A stretch of DNA of 64,000 nucleotides from JABWCQ01 sp964530625 (GTDB taxonomy: Bacteria; Electryoneota; RPQS01): NCBI GenBank assembly GCA_964530625.1, contig CAZHAK010000008.1:1-64000 (forward strand), written 5' to 3'. Shown here piece by piece: positions 33,749 through 42,434 of this stretch (its first letter is position 1; every line of letters begins with the position of its first letter). The notes beneath the pieces are model-generated. The model saw only the letters and a program-made list of their open reading frames with translations, was not told the DNA's origin and did no database searches. The position numbers and the translations under genes are program-made.

Positions 33749-33776
33749 AAACGGGCGCCGAAAATGGCGCCCGTTT
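33749..33776 (+). terminator. Terminator of the feo operon
   Basis: AAACGGGCGCC, loop GAAAAT, GGCGCCCGTTT: perfect 11-bp stem, then CGTATTTCTCC. It begins three bases after the last stop. Confidence 0.8.
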
Positions 33777-33799
33777 CGTATTTCTCCTTTGTCGAAGGA

Positions 33800-34990
33800 T
33801 CACAAGCCCCCTGCCTCTGGCAGGGGGGACACCGCAACCTGCTTTTCCCGAATTAATTCTTCCAATTTATCCACGTTCGCTTGCAAATCAAACTCTTTCT
33901 GTGCAAATTCTCGTGCGCATCCGCCAATCTCGCGCCGAAGCTCAGGGCTTTCGAGTAGTTCTCGGACTCGCTGCTCAAGCTCGTCCATGCTCCCGACCGC
34001 GAAACCAAATCCGTTGCGGCTGAGCAAACGGTCGGGATCAACACCCAGTGACACCACCGGAACACCCCTCAGCCACGCCTGCACAAAGGTATTGGGAAAT
34101 CCCTCAAGCGGCAAGCTGGTTTTGACATGGATATGAGCCGCAGAAAAGTGGCGATCAATTTCCGCCAGCGGCACAAAACCCGCGTACTTGAAATTCGGTA
34201 ACTCTTTAGCCGCTTTGTCAAGTAAACTCCGGTATTCCTGCTCATAGACTTCGCCGGCGATGATGAAGTCTGCGCAAAGATCCTTGCATCGTCGCGCAAG
34301 CTCGATAAATTTTTCCGGCTGCTTCCAAACCTTCACCGAACCGACCCACAACACTACTGGACGGCCAGTGTGATTCTGCACCTCGCTGTCCGGCACAGGA
34401 GCGAAGCTGTTGCGGATGACGAGGGTCTCAACTCCCGCGCGCGACAGAGCCCGTTGCTGTTCGTAGTGTTGCGCTAACCTCACGTCCGCCGAGCGAACTC
34501 CTTTGGCGGCAAAATAGCGCGTATAGACCAACTGCGGAACGAGCACCGACAACTGCCTAAAACTTTTTGAGCGATACAGCTCTGAGAACGAACCGAACAC
34601 CGTAGCGTCGGAAGACGCTGCTGCTGCCCAAATTTTAACCGTTCCCCGAGGCGCTCGCGACATCGCAAGCCATGTGTAATAACTGAACACTCGATTGTAC
34701 ACGACGTCTGGCCGGATCTCGGCAACTATTTTTTCGAATTGCTTCCGATTTCCGTCCAACCACTTCGGCGACTCCGGCAGGTAGTGCAGTTTCACTCCGT
34801 CCAGTTCGTGCGGCGCATCCGTTCTGTCGTTTTCGCTCACATAGTGCGCTTCCCAACCCCGCCGTTGAAACTCGCGCGCAAGCAGCCAGCATTGCAGCTC
34901 AGCTCCGCCGGTGTAACGCAAATGATGATAGCGCGTGACGAACAGTATTCGACGCTGGCTCAATCGCGGTCTCCATATGCTTCGACCCAT
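33800..34990 (-). CDS. Glycosyltransferase family 4
   Basis: 396 residues, GT-B fold. N-terminal domain RRILFVTRYHHLRYTGGAEL with the Gly-Gly-Ala acceptor loop; donor domain VVLWVGSVKVWKQPEKFIEL, FIIAGEVYE, FKYAGFVPLAEI and the acidic site TSLPLEGFPNTFVQAWLRGV. No membrane segment. It overlaps the asparagine-synthase-like gene by 31 bases; a later start is possible but none is marked by a ribosome site. The final residues (SPLPEAGGL) are encoded by a G-run hairpin element (CCCCCTGCC tct GGCAGGGGGG near 33806-33828), so a mobile repeat seems to have reshaped the C-terminus. Belongs to the polysaccharide cluster to 38.2 kb. Confidence 0.88.
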   Translation of the reverse strand: MGRSIWRPRLSQRRILFVTRYHHLRYTGGAELQCWLLAREFQRRGWEAHYVSENDRTDAPHELDGVKLHYLPESPKWLDGNRKQFEKIVAEIRPDVVYNRVFSYYTWLAMSRAPRGTVKIWAAAASSDATVFGSFSELYRSKSFRQLSVLVPQLVYTRYFAAKGVRSADVRLAQHYEQQRALSRAGVETLVIRNSFAPVPDSEVQNHTGRPVVLWVGSVKVWKQPEKFIELARRCKDLCADFIIAGEVYEQEYRSLLDKAAKELPNFKYAGFVPLAEIDRHFSAAHIHVKTSLPLEGFPNTFVQAWLRGVPVVSLGVDPDRLLSRNGFGFAVGSMDELEQRVRELLESPELRREIGGCAREFAQKEFDLQANVDKLEELIREKQVAVSPLPEAGGL

Positions 34991-36636
34991 TGCGCGAGCG
35001 TGACGAGGCCCTTGATCAAACTCCCGTCAATTGCTCGACCTCGTGACATACCATCGCGCAATCTAAGCAATTCCGTTTTCTCTAACGGTGAAGTAGCGAT
35101 CAATCTCTCGATACACTGTATCACGAATTCACGGTGAGGGCTCGCCATCCATTCTCGCGGATGCGCATAGTTTAGCCGCGGATGCCTGTACAGAATTGTT
35201 CCGAGTCTTGCGCCGATAACAGCATCCAGATTCGCCATCACCCGTCGCCAAGTCCGCACAAGCATCGTCCGGCGCGCATAACGAAACTCCGGCGGATATC
35301 CGAAACTCGATTTTAACGGCAGTCGCCATAAATCAGGCAGGTGTTCGCGCACCATTCCGAAGAACGCGCGCTCACCCCGGCGATCCCGCGCATCCAATGC
35401 GTAAGCCGTTTCCAGCACCTTTGCATGAACGAACGGCGCGGCATAGCAGTACTTGTGTCGATGCACAAACAGCGCGAAATTCGTTCGGTTCATCTGGTGC
35501 GATCCGTAGATAAACGATTCGTAACTCAAGAGCGGCGAGCCGTTCTCGCTGACCAGATTGTCAGAGCTTGTATTATTCGGAAGAAGTCGCTTCAGCACAA
35601 GTTTCGGAACGGACTCAATCGTTTCCAGCAGTAAATCGCTTGCTGACTGCGCGCTTTCAATTTCATCGTCAGGCTCAAAGGATCCGAAGACGACGTCACC
35701 GATGTAGCCGCTGAGAATCAGTGAATGATCGGGCAAAGCCTCATGATAAGGCCCGACCGGATACTCCGGCACGCACCAGTGCATGCCTTCGCCGACCGGA
35801 AAGTTGTCCTTTACTTGTTCACCTAACGGCCGCGAATCCATCGGCATCACTTGATTTGTTACGCCAAAATCTTGCGCAACCTGCCGCCCGATGCGAAAGT
35901 CAAGTGATGTCGGATGCCCGAACGTCACCGTGTGAATTGCTTCGCGGGGCAAAACCTGTAAGGCGAGAGCGAGCAAAACTCGTGAATCCATTCCGCCGGA
36001 CAGCGGTATCACGACACGGTCCATACCTTCGAGTTCCTGCTGAACAGAAACACTCAGCCGCTGATATATCTCGGCGCTGGTCACCGGACGGACTTTTCTT
36101 GGCGGCGGCGACACGCGCACCTGCTCAAGGGAAAGTTGACCATTTTGACAACGCAATGTTTCTCCGCTGCGCAAACTGAACACCTTCCGCAACGGAGTCT
36201 CTTTGTCCCGCAGATAGCCGAATCGCAAGAGCGAGTCTGCACTTTGCCAATTCACTTCCACCGCGCTTCCCAGCTTTCGCTTAAGAAACAGAAGCGAGTT
36301 GGTGAGATACAGCTTGTTTCCGCTTTGAGTGTAATACCAGCGCGACAGCAAAAACGGATCACTGCGGGCAATCAGAACGTCTTTGCCGCGATCAAAAGAG
36401 AGCGCAAGCCAGCATCCGTCCGGAAAGTTATCGTGTTTCCTGAGATCGGGCGCGCTCTGCCACCTCCCCGCGCAAAACGAATAGGCATCCGCATCTTCTT
36501 CGCAAAGCACTTTAGGAAACCACGGGCCGTCGTCTTCGCGCTCTTCCGTCAACGTAAAGTGACGCCCCGTGACTTTTTTGTCACCGTGTAGCGATGCGGA
36601 AGAGTCCGCAGGTTCAAATGTATATAGTATTAACAA
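34960..36636 (-). CDS. Asparagine synthase-like ATP-pyrophosphatase protein lacking the glutaminase cysteine
   Basis: 558 residues if the TTG at 36636 is used; the frame opens at 36717. The C-terminal half is the AsnB synthetase domain with the PP-loop VVIPLSGGMDSRVLLALA, which activates a carboxylate with ATP. The N-terminal half keeps the glutaminase-like beta pattern (GCWLALSFDRGKDVLIARSD, LYLTNSLLFLKRKL) but has no Met-Cys start, so glutamine hydrolysis should be lost. Such proteins occur in surface-polysaccharide clusters, where they may amidate uronic acids, and in lasso-peptide clusters. Here the neighbours are a GT4 and a flippase, and no lasso protease is present. The 5' end overlaps the divergent flippase frame; true starts are uncertain. 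Confidence 0.82.
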   Translation of the reverse strand: MLILYTFEPADSSASLHGDKKVTGRHFTLTEEREDDGPWFPKVLCEEDADAYSFCAGRWQSAPDLRKHDNFPDGCWLALSFDRGKDVLIARSDPFLLSRWYYTQSGNKLYLTNSLLFLKRKLGSAVEVNWQSADSLLRFGYLRDKETPLRKVFSLRSGETLRCQNGQLSLEQVRVSPPPRKVRPVTSAEIYQRLSVSVQQELEGMDRVVIPLSGGMDSRVLLALALQVLPREAIHTVTFGHPTSLDFRIGRQVAQDFGVTNQVMPMDSRPLGEQVKDNFPVGEGMHWCVPEYPVGPYHEALPDHSLILSGYIGDVVFGSFEPDDEIESAQSASDLLLETIESVPKLVLKRLLPNNTSSDNLVSENGSPLLSYESFIYGSHQMNRTNFALFVHRHKYCYAAPFVHAKVLETAYALDARDRRGERAFFGMVREHLPDLWRLPLKSSFGYPPEFRYARRTMLVRTWRRVMANLDAVIGARLGTILYRHPRLNYAHPREWMASPHREFVIQCIERLIATSPLEKTELLRLRDGMSRGRAIDGSLIKGLVTLAQWVEAYGDRD

Positions 36637-36664
36637 TGCTGATAGTTGGGACAGTTCTACAAAT

Positions 36665-38197
36665 TTGACGAACCAACAAACTCCAGATAGCAAACCGCGC
36701 CGCCACACGCTTCGCAACGCCGTCTTCTCACTCTTGGGGAAAGCGCAGGCTGCGGTATTCTCTTATATCATCATCAAGCTGCTGCTGGATGTTTTGTCCG
36801 TCGAACAGTACGGACTTTATTCCCTGCTCTTCATCGGCGTGATGGTGAATTTTTCCATGGTGTTCCAGTTGGGAACTCCAAGTTTGCTGACACGCTTCGT
36901 GCCGGAACGGTTTACAGCGAGCGATTGGCGCGGCGTCCACGAAATCTTCGGCAGAATCTTTCGCCTTCAATTTCTGGTTGGTCTCGCGATCGCGTTGCTG
37001 GTCTTCTTTCTGGCGCCGCAGCTTAGCGAATGGATAAATTTCCCCGGCGAGTCGAACATCATTCGCGTCTTCAGTCTGGCCGCGATCTTGTATCTTCTTT
37101 CGGAAGTTCATCACCTGACTTTCAGCGCGATCTTCCGGCAGCAAACCGTTTTCGGCGTCACAATCGCGTTCAATACGCTGCGCCTGCTGTTTCTTGGCGC
37201 CGTCTATCTGTACTATCGCGACTTCATGGCGGTCGTCGTCGCCGAAGGTGTCGCGCTCGGCTTCTGCTTGCTCTTTTATGCGGTGGCCTATCGTCGAATC
37301 GTCAGACCGTCGCTCCCTAAACAACCTGTCGCGAAACCCGAAGAATCGGGCGCCGACTGGCCGCGCATGAAAAAGTTCGCGGGCCTGAGTTACATCAACG
37401 AAATCGGCGTAGCCATTCTGTCCGTTGCGACCGACTTCTTCTTGGTCAGCGGTATTTTGGGCGGCATCGCCACGGGATTTTACGGCCTGGCCAACCGCAT
37501 CAATGACCTCGCGCAAAAAGTCTTGCCGATGAAGATGCTCGGCCCCGTGATTCAGCCGCTCTTCTTCAGCGAGTACGGCGCCAACAAAGAGAAAGCCGAA
37601 TTCGGGTTTCGTATGTTGGTCAAAGCGACGCTCTTTCCGACTGTCGCGGTCGCCGTCTGGATGACCGTGATGTCCAAGGAAGTGATCGTCTACGTCTTTG
37701 ACCCGCGCTACGCCGATGCGTGGATGCTGGTCGCGGTGATGGCGCTCTTTCTTCCTTCAGCGTCAATGCGGATGCCGCTCGGCCTGATGATGCAGAACCA
37801 CGAGCGCGTGGATATTCTGATCTTCGCGAAAATCTCAGGCGTTCTCAAAATTATTGCCGGCATTATTCTGCTGCCGAAATACGGCTACAATGCTATGCCG
37901 TGGATAACGGGTTTTGCGGTCTTGGCGCAAAACAATATCGTCTATTACTTCGTCAAGAAAATCGCCAAAGCCCGCATGGACATTTTGGGCAACATCCGCA
38001 TCTGGCTAAACGCCGTCGCAGCAGGCATCGTTATCTATTTCCTGAAACCCTACTTGGACAGTTTAATCGGTGTCATCGCCAGCGTTTTCATCTTCACCGT
38101 GCTGTTTCTGATTTTCTCAATGATCAACCGCGGCTTCTCAAAAGCAGAGCGCGACTTCATTAACAGCAAACTCCCCAAGCCCTACTGGAAGTTTTAG
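36665..38197 (+). CDS. Wzx-like polysaccharide flippase (oligosaccharide flippase family)
   Basis: About 510 residues from the TTG at 36665; the frame opens at 36569 but overlaps the divergent gene there. Twelve or more membrane helices, the first AQAAVFSYIIIKLLLD. The early motif LLDVLSVEQYGLYSLLF is characteristic of the RfbX/Wzx family (the FG-x-YGL pattern). Expected to flip undecaprenyl-linked oligosaccharide units to the periplasm. Neighbours GT4 and the AsnB-like protein fit a polysaccharide locus. The C-terminus ends KLPKPYWKF, just before a long palindromic repeat (38213-38298). Confidence 0.88.
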   Translation: MTNQQTPDSKPRRHTLRNAVFSLLGKAQAAVFSYIIIKLLLDVLSVEQYGLYSLLFIGVMVNFSMVFQLGTPSLLTRFVPERFTASDWRGVHEIFGRIFRLQFLVGLAIALLVFFLAPQLSEWINFPGESNIIRVFSLAAILYLLSEVHHLTFSAIFRQQTVFGVTIAFNTLRLLFLGAVYLYYRDFMAVVVAEGVALGFCLLFYAVAYRRIVRPSLPKQPVAKPEESGADWPRMKKFAGLSYINEIGVAILSVATDFFLVSGILGGIATGFYGLANRINDLAQKVLPMKMLGPVIQPLFFSEYGANKEKAEFGFRMLVKATLFPTVAVAVWMTVMSKEVIVYVFDPRYADAWMLVAVMALFLPSASMRMPLGLMMQNHERVDILIFAKISGVLKIIAGIILLPKYGYNAMPWITGFAVLAQNNIVYYFVKKIAKARMDILGNIRIWLNAVAAGIVIYFLKPYLDSLIGVIASVFIFTVLFLIFSMINRGFSKAERDFINSKLPKPYWKF

Positions 38198-38212
38198 TAC
38201 TCTGCGACTCGC

Positions 38213-38298
38213 GTCGTCATTCTGAACGGAACGCAGTGAAGTGAAGAACCCCTCTGGCAAACACCAGAGAGATCCTTCACTACGTTCAGGATGACGAC
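38213..38298. repeat. 86-bp palindromic repeat element
   Basis: GTCGTCATTCTGAACG at one end and CGTTCAGGATGACGAC at the other, with an inner CTCTGG caaaca CCAGAG hairpin. It therefore folds into one long imperfect stem. It lies between the convergent flippase and methyltransferase genes and encodes the last four residues and stop of the methyltransferase. The phrase belongs to a family of palindromes that are widely dispersed in some environmental genomes; this is from memory. Confidence 0.8.
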
Positions 38299-39068
38299 GT
38301 GTTTGGCTTTTGTGCCGTTGCCATCAACCGATGTTTCAAGCCGCAGAACAACGGCGTCTCTCCAAGAAGTTCCATACACAACAAGAGAAACAAAACCCAT
38401 CTGGGCCGATACATAGTCGGCACACCCCACCGATAGATTTTTATGTTTTCAAAACCTGCCTCGCGCAGGTATTTTTTTAGCCGTCTGGCGGTGTTGATCT
38501 TGTACGGCGCGCGAAAGGTTCCTTCGCTTTGAATTTTCGCCGCGCCCTTAAGCCGCTCGCGCCACTTGATTGAGAGAAACTTATTCGGAAACATGAACGG
38601 ATTAAATACAGAATTCGTATTGATAATAATCCGTCCGCCCGGTTTCAACACGCGAAACGCTTCGTTACAGCATTTCGCCGGATCGTCAATATGTTCATAG
38701 ACCGAATCGCTGTAGTATCCCGCGAAACTTTCGTCACGAAACGGCAAGTCTTCCAAGACGCCGATGGTTTTGTATTTCAGTCCTTCATTTTTCGCGATGT
38801 CATCCGGCAGCGGATCAATCCCGACCAGATAGTGCATTTTCTTTTCGCGCTTGGTCAGGTCACTGCTCTCGCCGCAACCGGCTTCCAGCACCGGCTCGCG
38901 CTCCAATCCGTCCGCCCACGCCTGCATGAACGTATGATTGTAGTACCCGTTTCGTGCCGCCAATTTTTTCCAGTAGCCCTTGAACGGCCACGGCACGAGA
39001 GCAAGCTGCTCCTCGTACGTCATCCGGAACGCACCTTTCGGCAGCGGGTTTTGTAAAGTTTCGGTCAT
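38286..39068 (-). CDS. Class I SAM-dependent methyltransferase
   Basis: 260 residues from the ATG at 39068; Met at 39023, preceded by AAAGG, is an alternative start. Motif I is PVLEAGCGESSDLTKR, then YLVGIDPL as the acidic motif II region, DLPFRDESFAGYYSDSVYEH as motif IV and RVLKPGGRIIINT as motif VI: a Methyltransf_11-type fold. The C-terminal portion (RLKKYLREAGFENIKIYRWG) matches the usual end of such enzymes. Acceptor unknown; the adjoining polysaccharide cluster suggests a sugar or lipid-linked glycan. The last four residues come from the palindromic repeat. Confidence 0.85.
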   Translation of the reverse strand: MTETLQNPLPKGAFRMTYEEQLALVPWPFKGYWKKLAARNGYYNHTFMQAWADGLEREPVLEAGCGESSDLTKREKKMHYLVGIDPLPDDIAKNEGLKYKTIGVLEDLPFRDESFAGYYSDSVYEHIDDPAKCCNEAFRVLKPGGRIIINTNSVFNPFMFPNKFLSIKWRERLKGAAKIQSEGTFRAPYKINTARRLKKYLREAGFENIKIYRWGVPTMYRPRWVLFLLLCMELLGETPLFCGLKHRLMATAQKPNTSSS

Positions 39069-39245
39069 GTAAATTAGGATAAAAGCACTAAGTTTTCCCA
39101 CTCGGTCTTCCGTGGCCGGCGCAGGGAGTCAAAGCCCCGCGCAGTTCCTCCTGTCAAGCGCAATAATAACAAATATTAGCCATACCCGCAACTGTTCGCG
39201 CCTACACGAGTCAATAGTCCATTTCCTTGTGCAACAAGAGTACCA

Positions 39246-39274
39246 TTGCCAAAGCCCGACAGGAAACCTATATT
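39246..39274 (+). promoter_or_regulatory. Promoter of the T9SS propeller gene
   Basis: TTGCCA (39246-39251), 17-base spacer, TATATT (39269-39274). Predicted start near 39281, with a leader of about 27 bases to the ATG at 39308. Confidence 0.55.
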
Positions 39275-39307
39275 AAAGGATAGCTACTGAAACATAGGCC
39301 CCGCATC

Positions 39308-40990
39308 ATGCACAACATCATCCTAATTCTCCTCCTCCTCGCAACTGCGTCTTTCGCCCGCGTCACCCCGCTCGTCGAGCACGAAAAGCCGCACTCGCTC
39401 TGGCAGCATCGTCCGCTCGAACATCGCGGTTTCGTGACTCACTTCGACGAACACCTGAATCAGCGCATCAACACCGATCAATCAGGCGAAATTCAAAATG
39501 AAGAGCAAGCCTGCATAAATCCGCTCGATCCCGACAACATGGTGGCCGTCTGGCGCGATTTCAGATTCGGCTATCGCAGAATCGGCGTCGGTTACACGCT
39601 TGACGGCGGTGAAACCTGGACTGACGCGCTCTTTCCGCAAATGTATTATCCCTGGCAAAGCGATCCCGTGCTGGTCGTGGATCACAACGGCGTGTTTACG
39701 GCCAATGTGATCTCGTTTGAACCGAGTGGCGTGGATGACAACGGTCTACTCTCCATCTCGTCCTACGACGGCGGTGTGACATGGCGGGATTCCGTCTGGG
39801 CGGTGCGCACCACCAATCAATCTTCCTTTGAAGACAAACAGATGATGGCGATTGACAACTCGCCCGATTCACCTCATCAAGGCACGTTCTATATCGCGTG
39901 GACACGCTTCTTTCAGGCTGGCGGCTCGTTCGACTCCACACAGATCGAACTCGTTTACAAACGGCCGGATTCCGCCTACTCCGCGCCAATTCAGATCTCT
40001 ACTGATCGCTCGGTGCAATGGGCCAACGTCGCCACCGGACCCAACGGTGAAGTCTATGTCACATGGGTGAGTTATCGCAATGACGGCGTGATGTTTTCAC
40101 GCTCGCTGGACGGCGGGCTTACGTGGGCGGAGGAAGATTTCCTGTTTGAAACGGCTTTCGCCAATGCGGATATTAGTCCGACGCTGCTTGTTTTCTCCTA
40201 TATGGTGATGGCGGTGGATAATTCGGACGGTCCGCTGCGCGGCAGAATTCACGCGCTTTACACCGATGCGAGCAGCAATCTTGATCACACGGAAGTGTAC
40301 TACATCAATAGTGACAACCAAGGCGACAGTTGGAGTCCGCGCGTCCTGATTGACGACGAAACCGAATCCTATCCGGTGGATCAATTTCATCCGTGGATAT
40401 CCGTGGACGAAGTGGGCCGCGTCTGGTGCGCGTGGTATGACCGCCGCAACGATCCGAACAATCTTTTGATGGATGTTTATTTCACGGTGAGCGATGACGG
40501 CGGCGCGACGTGGCTTCCCAACGAGCGCATCACCGAAGTGTCCTGTAATCCCGGCACGGGGACATTAGACGCAGGCTTAATCGGCGAATACATCGGCTGG
40601 CACGCGCAGCACGACAAAGCCGTCTGTGTCTGGACCGACACAAGATTAGGCGACCAAGACGCCTTCGCCGCAGTCATAGATTCCGTCTTCGTTCCCGATG
40701 CAGTTGATGAAAGATTCATCACTCATCATTCATCATTCATCATTTCCGCCGCTTTCCCCAATCCCTTCAACGGGACAACGACGCTTTCTTACACACTAAC
40801 CAAAATATCTCCGGTCGAGCTAACGGTCTTCAACACGCTGGGCCAAAGCGTCCTGACAAAATCTCTCGGCCAACAAACATCCGGCGAGCACACGCTCTCC
40901 CTTGAGCTAACCCAACCCAGCGGCGTCTATTTCGCCAAACTCTCAGCAGGAAACGAGAGTGCGATTGCGAAACTGATGTTGATGAGGTAA
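39308..40990 (+). CDS. T9SS-sorted sialidase-like (BNR) propeller protein
   Basis: 560 residues. Signal peptide MHNIILILLLLATASFA. Residues about 60-445 form a sialidase-fold propeller with Asp-box-like turns: VGYTLDGGETWTDALF, ISSYDGGVTWRDSV, FSRSLDGGLTWAEEDF, INSDNQGDSWSPRV and VSDDGGATWLPN. The catalytic Arg triad of true sialidases is not evident, so I would not call it an enzyme. A short linker (about 470-480) is encoded by a TCATCATTCATCATT repeat. The T9SS type A sorting domain follows (FPNPFNGTTTLSY ... GVYFAKLSAGNESAIAKLMLMR). Secreted and probably surface-attached. Own promoter; 124 bases before the serpin gene. Confidence 0.88.
   Translation: MHNIILILLLLATASFARVTPLVEHEKPHSLWQHRPLEHRGFVTHFDEHLNQRINTDQSGEIQNEEQACINPLDPDNMVAVWRDFRFGYRRIGVGYTLDGGETWTDALFPQMYYPWQSDPVLVVDHNGVFTANVISFEPSGVDDNGLLSISSYDGGVTWRDSVWAVRTTNQSSFEDKQMMAIDNSPDSPHQGTFYIAWTRFFQAGGSFDSTQIELVYKRPDSAYSAPIQISTDRSVQWANVATGPNGEVYVTWVSYRNDGVMFSRSLDGGLTWAEEDFLFETAFANADISPTLLVFSYMVMAVDNSDGPLRGRIHALYTDASSNLDHTEVYYINSDNQGDSWSPRVLIDDETESYPVDQFHPWISVDEVGRVWCAWYDRRNDPNNLLMDVYFTVSDDGGATWLPNERITEVSCNPGTGTLDAGLIGEYIGWHAQHDKAVCVWTDTRLGDQDAFAAVIDSVFVPDAVDERFITHHSSFIISAAFPNPFNGTTTLSYTLTKISPVELTVFNTLGQSVLTKSLGQQTSGEHTLSLELTQPSGVYFAKLSAGNESAIAKLMLMR
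40713..40745. repeat. Low-complexity TCATCATTCATCATT insert inside a gene
   Basis: Short repeats of TCATCAT/TCATCATT that encode the linker between propeller and sorting domain (FITHHSSFII) in frame. A similar TTCATCC/TTTATCC repeat occurs in the non-coding region near 13021-13050. Confidence 0.5.
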
Positions 40991-41114
40991 GACTAGAAAT
41001 CGCGGCGGCAGTTGTCTTCACCTGCCCCACGCACCGAGCATCAATGCGCATTGTCTTCCCGCAGGGATCTACACAAAGCAGGTTACCAAACCAAGTATCA
41101 AGTGGTGATTATTA

Positions 41115-42434
41115 ATGCGAAAAATCATCGTACTCGCCCTACTTTCGACCTTCCTCCTCTCTTGCAAAGAGCAACCGAAGCCATCCGAACAATCCCCAAA
41201 TGCGAAGTATATGGAGATGTTTAACAGAAGGGCACAACAAAGGTATCATCCGCTTCAGACCCCTTCACCCTTTGTCCACTCAATCAACAATTTCGGTGTA
41301 GACTTTTACAAGACACTGGCACAAACAGACTCCGGAAACCTTGTAATTTCGCCGCTTTCCATCTATTCGATGCTGGCAGTGCTTACGGTTGGCGCAGCGG
41401 AAGAGACACGCGCGGAGTTTGTCAAGGCTCTGCAATGCGAGATAAACCCCGACCTCTTGTTGGATTCGCTTAGCCGGATTCTCGAGATTCACAAGAATGA
41501 CACTGTTGGCGAGTATCTGTCAAACTTCGTCTCTGCCACAGCGGTCTGGCCTAATGTTTCCGCCAAGACTACTCCGAGCTTTAAGAAAACAGCTCAGAGA
41601 AACAGCATTGAACTGATCAAAACGGATTTCAGTCGGGCAGACAAAGCCGAACGCGCGATAGACAAGTGGGCGAGCGACAAGACAGATGGCAAGATAGAGG
41701 ACATCATTGACGCCTCTGAATTTGTGTATCCTGTGGGGTTTGTCGTGACCAACGCGGTAACCGCAAGCGCGGAGTGGAGCCGTACGTTCAACACAAAGGA
41801 AACAGTACCGCGAACATTCTACTTGAATGACGGCACAAGAATAGACGTGCCGACAATGACTGGGAGAACCTACCAAAAAGAATGGACCTACGGTAGATTC
41901 GCGCAATTTGCCGCGCTTTCCATGAAGACTTCGGACACACGCCTGACCATGCAGATCTATCTTCCGGACAGTGGATTCTCGTTGAAGCAATTAGAAAAAT
42001 TACTAGCCGCCGATAGTCTTGCAGTGTGGCAGGACAGCATTCGCTCGGCAGAAGGCCTTCTCATCACGTATCTTCCGAAATTCAGCTTCCGCGACAGACA
42101 AGACCTAATTCCCGCTGTGAAATCACTTGGTGTCAACGCGGCATTTGGTCTCGGCGGAACAAATGGTCTTGGCGGGGCAAATTTCTCAAACATTCTTGTT
42201 GAGTGGCAAGGATTCTTTGTGGGGTTGCTCAGACACGCAGCCGTTGTAACCGTTGACGAGAAAGGATTCGATGCCCAAGCAGTATCCGGTGGAATGGTTA
42301 TCAGTAGTGCAAAGCCTAACCCTCCCATCACCTTTGACGCCAACCGACCTTTCTTTTTTACAATTGTTCATAACGAAACCGGCTTAATCCTCTTCTGCGG
42401 ACGTGTCATGCGGCCTGTTCTTGAAGATTCATGA
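41115..42434 (+). CDS. Serpin family protease inhibitor lipoprotein
   Basis: 439 residues. Signal peptide with lipobox LLSC (Cys 17). The serpin fold covers about 55-437: FGVDFYKTLAQTDSGNLVIS, PLSIYSMLAVLTVGAAEETR (helix A/B landmarks), FVVTNAVTASAEWSRTF (matching the N-x-x-YFKGxW-type strand), and the C-terminal DANRPFFFTIVHNETGLILF-CGRV, which is the standard serpin end. The reactive loop is DEKGFDAQAVSGGMVISSAK, with hinge residues small enough to allow insertion, so inhibition is plausible. Target protease unknown; a secreted C11 and an M28 peptidase are in the window, but serpins act on serine or cysteine proteases. Overlaps the next lipoprotein gene by four bases (ATGA). Confidence 0.9.
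   Translation: MRKIIVLALLSTFLLSCKEQPKPSEQSPNAKYMEMFNRRAQQRYHPLQTPSPFVHSINNFGVDFYKTLAQTDSGNLVISPLSIYSMLAVLTVGAAEETRAEFVKALQCEINPDLLLDSLSRILEIHKNDTVGEYLSNFVSATAVWPNVSAKTTPSFKKTAQRNSIELIKTDFSRADKAERAIDKWASDKTDGKIEDIIDASEFVYPVGFVVTNAVTASAEWSRTFNTKETVPRTFYLNDGTRIDVPTMTGRTYQKEWTYGRFAQFAALSMKTSDTRLTMQIYLPDSGFSLKQLEKLLAADSLAVWQDSIRSAEGLLITYLPKFSFRDRQDLIPAVKSLGVNAAFGLGGTNGLGGANFSNILVEWQGFFVGLLRHAAVVTVDEKGFDAQAVSGGMVISSAKPNPPITFDANRPFFFTIVHNETGLILFCGRVMRPVLEDS

Noticed and set aside
36728..37516. Minus-strand 262-codon frame opposite the flippase
   Set aside because: Charged Asp/Arg/Gln-rich antisense of a membrane protein, a usual artefact.
38194..38430. Minus-strand 78-codon frame over the palindrome
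   Set aside because: The VILNVVKDLSG-type translation is what such palindromic repeats give in one frame; not a gene.
33800..39068. Lasso-peptide biosynthesis locus (because of the AsnB-like gene)
   Set aside because: No transglutaminase-like protease, PqqD-like recognition protein or precursor peptide nearby; neighbours are polysaccharide genes.
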